The notes beneath the pieces were generated by a model that made no database searches, had not been told where the DNA came from, and saw only the letters and a list, made by a program, of their open reading frames with translations. A stretch of DNA of 11,201 nucleotides from Comamonadaceae bacterium (GTDB taxonomy: Bacteria; Pseudomonadota; Gammaproteobacteria; Burkholderiales; Burkholderiaceae_C): positions 1 to 11,201 of the forward strand of contig CANHKH010000066.1 of NCBI GenBank assembly GCA_947460165.1, written 5' to 3'. The stretch's first letter is position 1. Every line of letters starts with the position of its first letter. This document shows, in pieces, positions 6,801 to 11,201 of the stretch. The translations under genes were made by a program, and so were the position numbers.

Positions 6801-7849
6801 TCGGCATGGGACGCAACCTGGGCGCGCTCAAGGCCGAGTGGGGCAGCAAGGCGCGCGGCGCCTTCCAAGCCTTGGCCGGCCTCAAGCTGGCATCGCAGCC
6901 CGATCCCCGCGCATTACCCCTTCCTGAAAGGGGGCAGGGTGAAGCTGCGCGCCACACGGCAGCCCAGCCACGCGCCAAAGACGCCCCCCAGGCCAGCGTC
7001 GAGCAACGCTATACCAGCTGGTCCTTTGGAGAGCTCCCCGAGCTCATGGAAATCCGCAAGGGCGGCCAGACCTTGATTGGCTTTCCCGCCCTCATCGACC
7101 TGGCCGACGCCGTCGCCATTGAAGTCTTTGACGAGCCCGAGGTCGCCGCCGCCAAGCACCGCAAGGGCTTGGGCAAGTTGTTTGCGCTGCAAATCAAGGA
7201 CGCCCTCAAGTACCTGGAAAAAAACATCCCTGACCTGCAGAAAATGTCGGTGGCTTTCATGAGCCTGGGCACGGCCGACGAGCTGCGCATGCAGATCATC
7301 GAGGTGGCGGTGGACCGCGCCTTTTTGCAAGACCCGCTGCCCACCGACGAAGCCGCCTTCAAAAAACGTGTGGAAGAAGGCCGTGGACGCCTGACGCTGA
7401 TCGCCAATGAAGTGGCGCGCCTGGCCGGCGTGGTGCTGACCGAGTACGCCACGGCGCTGCGCAAGATCAAGGACACCAAGAACGCGCCCGAGGCCACGGC
7501 GGACTGCACGCAGCAGCTGCAGCGCCTCATGCCCAAGCACTTCATGGCTGCCACGCCCTGGCCGCAGCTGCAGCACTTTGCCCGCTACCTCAAGGCCATC
7601 ACCCTGCGCTTGGACAAATACCGCGCCGATCCCGCGCGCGACGCCCAGCGTTTGGCTGAGCTGCGCCCGCAGGAGCAACGCTTTTGGCGCCTGGTGGCTG
7701 AACGCAAGGGCGTGCAAGACGCCCGCATGCTGGAACTGCGCTGGCTCCTGGAGGAGCTCAGGGTGAGCTTTTTTGCGCAGGAGTTGCGCACGCCGCAGCC
7801 GGTGAGCATCAAGCGGGTGGACAAGGTGTGGGGCCAGCTCAAGCAATGA
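3842..7849 (+). CDS. hrpA: DEAH-box ATP-dependent RNA helicase HrpA
   Basis: HrpA-family helicases use ATP to remodel RNA or RNA-protein complexes; E. coli HrpA is linked to resolving stalled or collided ribosomes. This copy has 1335 codons, close to E. coli (about 1300). Helicase motifs are complete: Walker A GETGSGKTT (42-50), DEAH (146-149), SAT (178-180), motif V ATNVAETS (from 304) and motif VI QRAGRCGR (352-359). An HA2-like region follows (about 430-520), then an OB-fold segment (about 600-700, LLAVVKEQNW) and the long HrpA-specific C-terminal domain (DUF3418 type, about 740-1335). The start is uncertain: an in-frame stop at 3782 closes the frame, no ATG or GTG fits before the conserved EFPESLPVSGRR, and TTG at 3842 is the first candidate, without a good SD. 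Two linkers (about 521-568 and 1020-1056) hold in-frame palindromic repeats. The frame is otherwise intact, so the protein is probably functional. Confidence 0.95.
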   Translation: MSATPAPALSLHLEFPESLPVSGRRQDITEAIAAHQVVIVCGETGSGKTTQLPKILLAMGRGSANHPGRRGHLIGHTQPRRVAASSVAKRIADELKTPLGEVVGYKVRFQDRLSAGASVKLMTDGILLAETQTDPMLRAYDTLIIDEAHERSLNIDFLLGYLRQLLPRRPDLKVVITSATIDAQRFADYFASRQGPAPVLLVSGRTFPVEQRFRPFEESRDYGMNEAIADGVDELWRGGAVHGDILIFLPGEREIREAADHLRKHLAHQPMLRNAEVLPLFSRLSQAEQDQIFEPHGQRRIVLATNVAETSLTVPGIRYVIDSGTARVKRYSFRSKVEQLLVEPISQAAANQRAGRCGRVADGICIRLYDETDFNGRPRFTDPEILRSSLASVILRMKALHLGAIEDFAFIEPPQRRAMADGYQLLSELGAVDAFNEITPLGELLAKLPLDPRVGRMLLEARERRALDEVLVIASALSVQDVRDRPMDKQAQADQQHAKFDDEKSEFVSYLKLWHWLEESRGGRPSGHTEARVPSTQQAAARTSLPPPLGEGRGGGSGRQTQAHAAAPQHKLSNRQYENLLRENYINVRRVREWRDIHSQLLAVVKEQNWKINTDPASYEQLHLSMLCGLLGNIGCKSEEEDLYLGARGIKFNRHPGARLSKRPGRWIVAAELVETTRLFGRGMAQIDPAWIEQVGGHLLNKQLLDPHWEKKAAQVTALERATLYGLVIYNNRRANFGLVDPEGARDIFIREALVAGNWESKLPFLPANHQLVAQVQELEHKSRRQDVLVDDELIFAFYDQQVPADIHNGAAFERWWKQAASATPRLLFLTRDELMRHEAAGITTQSFPKTLRLGGVDCKASYLHEPGDAKDGVTVDVPLFVLNQVSEERCEWLVPGMLKDKIQALLKSLPQRPRSRFVPLPESAARLAGELAAPEVFGGGSLSDVLLKKVRDETSLDVKRADFKLDMLSAHLFMNLRVVDEHGRQLGMGRNLGALKAEWGSKARGAFQALAGLKLASQPDPRALPLPERGQGEAARHTAAQPRAKDAPQASVEQRYTSWSFGELPELMEIRKGGQTLIGFPALIDLADAVAIEVFDEPEVAAAKHRKGLGKLFALQIKDALKYLEKNIPDLQKMSVAFMSLGTADELRMQIIEVAVDRAFLQDPLPTDEAAFKKRVEEGRGRLTLIANEVARLAGVVLTEYATALRKIKDTKNAPEATADCTQQLQRLMPKHFMAATPWPQLQHFARYLKAITLRLDKYRADPARDAQRLAELRPQEQRFWRLVAERKGVQDARMLELRWLLEELRVSFFAQELRTPQPVSIKRVDKVWGQLKQ
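5472..5509 (+). repeat. REP-like palindromic element inside hrpA (copy 1)
   Basis: A perfect 9-bp stem, CCCTCCCCC (5476-5484) and GGGGGAGGG (5488-5496), has a 3-nt loop and is followed by a G-rich tail GCCGGGGTGGGGG. This layout (C/T-rich arm, short loop, G/A-rich arm, GGGGTG-type tail) resembles dispersed palindromic repeats common between genes of beta- and gammaproteobacteria. Here it is translated as SLPPPLGEGRGGG (from about residue 544), inside a low-complexity insert between the WHWLEES and KLSNRQYENLL blocks of HrpA. Assignment to a repeat family is by eye. Confidence 0.6.
6916..6941 (+). repeat. REP-like palindromic element inside hrpA (copy 2)
   Basis: CCCCTT (6917-6922) and AAGGGG (6928-6933) form a 6-bp stem with a 5-nt loop, followed by GCAGGGTG. 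It is a more degenerate relative of the element at 5472-5509, in the same orientation and the same reading frame (LPLPERGQGEA, residues about 1025-1035). It lies in a linker between the LAGLKLASQPD and TSWSFGELPELMEIRKGG blocks. Confidence 0.45.
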
Positions 7850-7858
7850 GCTTGTTGG

Positions 7859-7883
7859 CCTGGGCCATGTGCCCTTGCCCAGG
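7859..7883 (+). terminator. Possible weak hrpA terminator hairpin
   Basis: CCTGGGC (7859-7865) and GCCCAGG (7877-7883) form a perfect 7-bp stem with an 11-nt loop, 9 bp after the hrpA stop. There is no T-run afterwards, so as an intrinsic terminator it is weak. It may instead protect the 3' end or act with Rho. Confidence 0.35.
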
Positions 7884-7893
7884 GATGATCTGC

Positions 7894-7922
7894 TTGACAT
7901 CTTAATATATGAAAATTAATAT
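7894..7922 (+). promoter_or_regulatory. Probable promoter of the oxidoreductase operon
   Basis: A perfect -35 TTGACA (7894-7899) is followed after 17 bp by TAATAT (7917-7922), a 4/6 match to TATAAT, about 55 bp before the first start codon. The patch from 7901 to 7925 is strikingly AT-rich in a GC-rich neighbourhood. It contains a direct repeat TTAATAT (7902-7908 and 7916-7922) and a small dyad GAAA-N7-TTTC (7911-7925) overlapping the -10, either of which could be a regulator site. No regulator gene is in the window. Confidence 0.6.
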
Positions 7923-7977
7923 TTCGGCGCACCCTGAGGCACCCATCGTGGCCGGGTAGAACGGAGACACATCCAGC

Positions 7978-9051
7978 ATGAAGATCGCAGTCCTGGGGGG
8001 CGGGCATGGCTGCTACGCCGCCGCCGCCGACCTCTCACTGGCCGGCCACGAGGTGCGCCTGTGGCGCCGTGATGCTCAAGCTCTCGCCCCCGTGGTCCAG
8101 GCCGGCAGCATCGTTTTGAAGGACGCCGAGGGCCGCCGCGAGGTGCCCATCGCCCTGGCTTCGGCCGACATGGCGCAGGTCGTGCGGGGGGCCCGCCTCA
8201 TCGTGATTCCCTCTCCGGCTGTGGCGCAGCAAGACATCGCCACCCATCTCGCCCCTCACCTGAGTGAGGGGCAGGTGGTGTTCCTGCCGCCCGGCACCTT
8301 TGGCAGCTTTGTGATGGCGCGCCAGGTGCGCGCCGCAGGCAACCGCGCCGACGTGCTCTGGGCCGAAACCGGCACCTTGCCCTGGCTGGCGCGCAAGCAC
8401 GGTGACCGCGAGGTCAACGTCACCATGCGCGCTGTTCGCTTGCCCACTGGGGTGTACCCGGCGCGCCGCGCCGACGAGGCCCTGGCCGTGATCCGCGAGG
8501 CTTTTCCCAGCGTGCATGGCTGCGGCGACGCACTCTCGGGCGCCTTGATGAACGCCGGGCCCATCATTCACCCGCCCCTGGTGGTCATGAACGCCGCGCC
8601 CCTGCAGCATTTCGAGCGCTGGGACATCCACAACGAAGGGACCCAGAGCTCGGTGCGCGCCGTGACGGACCGGCTGGACGCCGAGCGCATGGCCATGCGC
8701 GAGGCCCTGGGTTATGGCGCGCCGCACTACCCCTTGGCCGACCACTACAGCAGCGATCGCTGGATGTACGGTGACGCGCACAAGAGCCTGGTCAAGTCTG
8801 GCGACTGGCGCGAGTTCATCGACCTGCATCAGCACCGCTACGTGACCGAGGACATTGAGATGGGCCTGGCCTTTTTGGCCTCGGTGGCGCGGTGGGCCGG
8901 CGTGGACGCGCCCCTCACCCAGGGCCTGCTGGCGATTGCCGGCGGCTGGCAGGGGCGCGACCTGCGCGCAGGCCCCCGCACGCTGGAAGGCCTGGGCCTG
9001 GACAAGCTCGATCGCACCGCGCTGCAGCATTTGCTGCACGAGGGGGAATAA
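7978..9051 (+). CDS. Octopine/nopaline dehydrogenase family NAD(P)-dependent oxidoreductase
   Basis: This is a 357-residue protein of the opine dehydrogenase family, whose characterised members interconvert an opine (N-carboxyalkyl amino acid) with a 2-oxo acid plus amino acid using NAD(P)H. The N-terminal Rossmann domain begins at residue 1 (MKIAVLGGGHGCYAAAADL; glycine motif about 7-14) and runs to about 180. The C-terminal octopine-DH-like domain carries N192-x5-H198 (NAGPIIHPPLVVMN), where H198 fits the conserved catalytic His. The blocks NEGTQSSVRAVTDRLDAERMA and LGYGAPHYPLADHY follow. Length and domain order are normal and no signal peptide is visible. A GGAG (7963-7966) lies 11 nt before the ATG, a rather long spacing. 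It is first in the operon, 3 bp before the next start. The family assignment is solid; the substrate is unknown, and relatives of this type need not make true opines. Confidence 0.85.
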   Translation: MKIAVLGGGHGCYAAAADLSLAGHEVRLWRRDAQALAPVVQAGSIVLKDAEGRREVPIALASADMAQVVRGARLIVIPSPAVAQQDIATHLAPHLSEGQVVFLPPGTFGSFVMARQVRAAGNRADVLWAETGTLPWLARKHGDREVNVTMRAVRLPTGVYPARRADEALAVIREAFPSVHGCGDALSGALMNAGPIIHPPLVVMNAAPLQHFERWDIHNEGTQSSVRAVTDRLDAERMAMREALGYGAPHYPLADHYSSDRWMYGDAHKSLVKSGDWREFIDLHQHRYVTEDIEMGLAFLASVARWAGVDAPLTQGLLAIAGGWQGRDLRAGPRTLEGLGLDKLDRTALQHLLHEGE

Positions 9052-9054
9052 GCC

Positions 9055-10047
9055 GTGGCGCGCTTTGCCGCCGCCGGCGCCGGCCGCATGGGCCGGGGCC
9101 TGGCCATCGCCTTTGCCTGGGCCGGCCACCGCATTGCACTGATAGACCTGCGCCAGCGCACGCCTGAAGCGGCAGCGCGTCTCCAGCAAGAGGCCTTTGC
9201 CGAGATTCGCGCCAGCTTGGATGCCTTGGCGCAGCTGGGCGCGCTGGACCCGCAGGCAATCGAGGCCCTGGTGCAGCGCATTGAATGGGTGGACGGTGAA
9301 GGCGTCGCGCCCGCACTGGGCCAGGCCGAGCTGGTGTTTGAAGGCGTGCCCGAGACCCTGGCGGCCAAGCGCGAAGCCTTCGCGCTGCTCTCGCAACATT
9401 GCCGGCCCGACGCGGTGCTCACCTCCACCACCAGCAGCATTTTGGTGACCGACATCGCCCCCTTGGTGTCGCACCCCGAGCGCTTTATGAACATGCACTG
9501 GCTGAACCCGGCCTACCTGATCCCGGTGGTGGAGATCAGCACGCACCCGGGCACCTCGGCGCAGGTGGTGGCGCGCACCCGCGCCTTCATGCAGTCCATC
9601 GGCAAGCTGCCGGTGGTGTGTGGTGTGGCGCCCGGTTTCATCGTGCCGCGCCTGCAGGCCCTGGTGATGAACGAGGCCGCACGCATGGTGGAAGAAGGCG
9701 TGGCCACCGCCGAGGACATAGACACCGCCACCCGCTACGGCATGGGCCTGCGCTTTGCGGCAATTGGGGTGGTGGAGTTCATTGACTTTGGCGGGGTGGA
9801 CATCCTGCACCACGCCAGCCGCGAGATGGCAGGCTCCATCAACCCTGACCGCTATGCCGAGCCGGCCATCGTGGCGCGCATGATGGCGCAGGGCAACTTG
9901 GGCCTGAAGACGGGCAGCGGCTTTTACGACCACGAGGGCCGCGACGCGGGCGCCTACCGCCGCGACGTGCTCTCGCGCACCCTGGGCATGCTGCGGCATG
10001 CGGGCCTGTGGCGGCCGGCGGCTTTGACCGAGATCGACGAGGCGTGA
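9055..10047 (+). CDS. 3-hydroxyacyl-CoA dehydrogenase family protein
   Basis: This 330-residue NAD-dependent dehydrogenase belongs to the family that includes 3-hydroxyacyl-CoA, L-gulonate and carnitine dehydrogenases. The start is GTG at 9055 with SD AGGGGGA (9041-9047) 7 nt upstream, inside the end of the previous gene. The Rossmann motif is G8-A-G10-R-M12-G13-R-G15. Aligning by spacing to human short-chain HAD (offset 10), S127, H148 (MHWLNP) and E160 (VVEIS) match Ser137, His158 and Glu170. The position of Asn208 is P198 (GFIVPRL), and the usual GPFELLD block is replaced by RFAAIGVVEFIDFGG. So the His-Glu dyad is kept while a substrate-contact residue differs, suggesting a substrate other than a standard acyl-CoA. 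The C-terminal domain (about 190-300) is present. It is probably co-translated with its neighbours. Confidence 0.85.
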   Translation: MARFAAAGAGRMGRGLAIAFAWAGHRIALIDLRQRTPEAAARLQQEAFAEIRASLDALAQLGALDPQAIEALVQRIEWVDGEGVAPALGQAELVFEGVPETLAAKREAFALLSQHCRPDAVLTSTTSSILVTDIAPLVSHPERFMNMHWLNPAYLIPVVEISTHPGTSAQVVARTRAFMQSIGKLPVVCGVAPGFIVPRLQALVMNEAARMVEEGVATAEDIDTATRYGMGLRFAAIGVVEFIDFGGVDILHHASREMAGSINPDRYAEPAIVARMMAQGNLGLKTGSGFYDHEGRDAGAYRRDVLSRTLGMLRHAGLWRPAALTEIDEA

Positions 10048-10049
10048 CC

Positions 10050-10856
10050 ATGGACCTCGCCGTGCGCCGCCACTTCGCCGACCTGCCGCATGGGCAGGTG
10101 CATTACGCTGCCTGCGGCGACCCGGCGGCACCCCCGGTGCTGCTGCTGCACCAGACGCCGCGCAGCTGGCTGGAATACGCGCAGGTGCTGCCGGTGCTGG
10201 GCACGCGCTTGCGCGCCATCGCCATGGACACCGTGGGCTTTGGTGACTCTGCGCCGCTGGCGGGACCGGCCTCTATTGAGGGCTGGGCACGAGCGGCAGT
10301 GGGCCTGCTTGATGCCTTGGGGCTGGACCGCGCGCATGTGGTGGGCCACCACACCGGCGGCGTGATCGCGGTGGAGTTGGGCGCGGTGCACGGCCAGCGG
10401 GTGCGCTCGCTGGTGCTCTCCTCCACGCCGTACACGAATGAGCCGTTTCGCGTGGCCCGCGCGCAGCGCCCGCCGATTGACGCGGTAGAGGCCAGCCCCG
10501 ACGGCGACCACCTCACCGAGCTCTGGCGCAAGCGCCAGGGTTTCTACCCCCAGGGCCGCCCGGACCTGCTGCAGGCCTTTGTGCTGGACGCGCTCAAGGT
10601 GCGCGGCGATGTGGAAGGCGGCCACCGTGCGGTCGCCCGCTACGAGATGGAAGGCAAGGTGTCCCGTCTGCACGTGCCCACGCTGATCGTGCACGCGCCA
10701 GACGATCCTTTTGCCTCGCCCCACACGGCCGAATGGCAGCACCTGCTGCCGCAAGCCCAGGTGGCAAGCGTGGCCGGCGGCATGGTGCCCCTGCCCGATC
10801 AGCTGCCGCAGGCTTTTGCGCAGGTCGTGCTCGACTTTCTGGAGGGGCAGGCATGA
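10050..10856 (+). CDS. Alpha/beta-hydrolase-fold protein with non-canonical triad
   Basis: A 268-residue alpha/beta-hydrolase-fold protein. I chose ATG at 10050, 2 bp after the previous stop, because GAGG (10039-10042) lies 7 nt before it and MDLAVRRHFADLPHGQVHY is a typical strand-1 start; a 14-residue-longer start at 10008 lies inside the preceding gene. LLLHQTPRSWLEY is the oxyanion-hole strand/turn. The nucleophile elbow reads G99-H-H101-T-G103, with His where Ser, Cys or Asp is expected. An acidic residue is available in HAPDD (D218/D219). The C-terminal position that normally carries the triad His reads GGMVPLPDQ, with M245. A normal Ser-His-Asp hydrolase mechanism is therefore unlikely. 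It may be a lyase or decarboxylase-like enzyme, a binding protein, or use a different mechanism. I believe GHHTG-type homologues exist, which argues against sequencing error. It overlaps the next gene by 4 bp. Confidence 0.8.
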   Translation: MDLAVRRHFADLPHGQVHYAACGDPAAPPVLLLHQTPRSWLEYAQVLPVLGTRLRAIAMDTVGFGDSAPLAGPASIEGWARAAVGLLDALGLDRAHVVGHHTGGVIAVELGAVHGQRVRSLVLSSTPYTNEPFRVARAQRPPIDAVEASPDGDHLTELWRKRQGFYPQGRPDLLQAFVLDALKVRGDVEGGHRAVARYEMEGKVSRLHVPTLIVHAPDDPFASPHTAEWQHLLPQAQVASVAGGMVPLPDQLPQAFAQVVLDFLEGQA

Positions 10857-11201
10857 AGGCGCTGCGTGTGCACGCCTGGGGCCAGGCCCCGCAATTGGAA
10901 GACATCGCCGACCCTGCGCCGCCGGGGCCAGGGCGTTCGCTGGTGCGCATGCACGCGGCCAGCATGGGCCACATCGACCACACCATTTGGAGCGGCGGTT
11001 TCGGTCTGCATCCTCCGCTGCCCTACGTGCCTGGCACCGAGGCGGCAGGGGTGGTGGTGGCAGGCGAGCGTTTTGCCGCCGGCACCCGCGTCTGGCTGCG
11101 CGGCGGCGGCCTGGGCACGCGCCGCGACGGCAGCTGGCGCGAGTACATCGACACCCCCGACGAAGCCATGGGCGAGCTGCCGGCCGACATCCCCTACACC
11201 C
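10853..11201 (+). CDS. Medium-chain dehydrogenase/reductase (quinone oxidoreductase-like), 5' part
   Basis: The first 116 codons of an oxidoreductase continue past the right edge. The start ATG overlaps the previous stop (ATGA) and has SD GGAGG (10841-10845) at good spacing. The protein begins MKALRVHAWG, the usual first strand of the GroES-like catalytic domain of the MDR superfamily. D42 (SMGHIDHTIW) and GTEAAGVV (61-68) match the MDR pattern. The zinc-ligand Cys expected around residue 38 and the GHE motif of zinc alcohol dehydrogenases are replaced by Met and GTE. This favours the zinc-free quinone oxidoreductase/enoyl reductase branch, which reduces activated double bonds or carbonyls with NADPH. 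The Rossmann domain is outside the window, so cofactor and subfamily cannot be judged. Confidence 0.8.
   Translation, partial: MKALRVHAWGQAPQLEDIADPAPPGPGRSLVRMHAASMGHIDHTIWSGGFGLHPPLPYVPGTEAAGVVVAGERFAAGTRVWLRGGGLGTRRDGSWREYIDTPDEAMGELPADIPYT

Noticed and set aside
8035..10131. Very long minus-strand open frame (about 698 codons) opposite the dehydrogenase genes
   Set aside because: It is antisense to two genes with clear family motifs and SDs. Its translation is compositionally odd (His, Ala, Gly and Gln rich) and shows no recognisable domain. Long antisense frames are expected in GC-rich coding DNA.

Overview
The window looks like a chromosomal segment of a GC-rich betaproteobacterium. 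Family Comamonadaceae (Burkholderiales) is the best guess. The evidence is protein content only: an RpoD with a very long Lys/Ala-rich N-terminal extension, a ~1335-residue HrpA-type DEAH helicase next to a classical two-domain ArgA, and short C-rich/G-rich palindromic repeats of a kind common in that group. No rRNA, tRNA, insertion sequence or CRISPR array was seen.

Layout. Positions 1-2024 (minus) hold the first 674 codons of rpoD; the gene runs off the left edge within sigma region 2. Positions 2025-2396 are non-coding: an rpoD leader of about 280 nt, a probable rpoD promoter (-10 at 2313-2318), a 9+9 bp inverted repeat over its -35 zone, and a good intrinsic terminator for argA. argA (2397-3743, minus) and hrpA (3842-7849, plus) are divergent across about 100 bp. 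HrpA is intact, but two linkers contain palindromic repeat elements read in frame.

After hrpA, a promoter-like, locally AT-rich patch (7894-7925) precedes a tight plus-strand operon that continues past the right edge. Its genes are an octopine/nopaline-dehydrogenase-family oxidoreductase (7978-9051), a divergent 3-hydroxyacyl-CoA-dehydrogenase-family protein (9055-10047), an alpha/beta-hydrolase-fold protein lacking the usual Ser and His of the triad (10050-10856), and the start of a zinc-free-looking medium-chain dehydrogenase/reductase (10853-11201). Gaps are 2-3 bp or a 4-bp overlap, and most genes have a clear Shine-Dalgarno, so the four are probably co-translated for one pathway.

The left two thirds is housekeeping: transcription initiation, the first step of arginine synthesis, and an RNA helicase. 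The right third is accessory metabolism. The operon probably handles a small organic acid or amino-acid-derived substrate through successive NAD(P)-dependent steps, but the substrate cannot be read from the sequence. The most interesting points are this operon, with two members altered at catalytic positions, and the in-frame repeats in hrpA.
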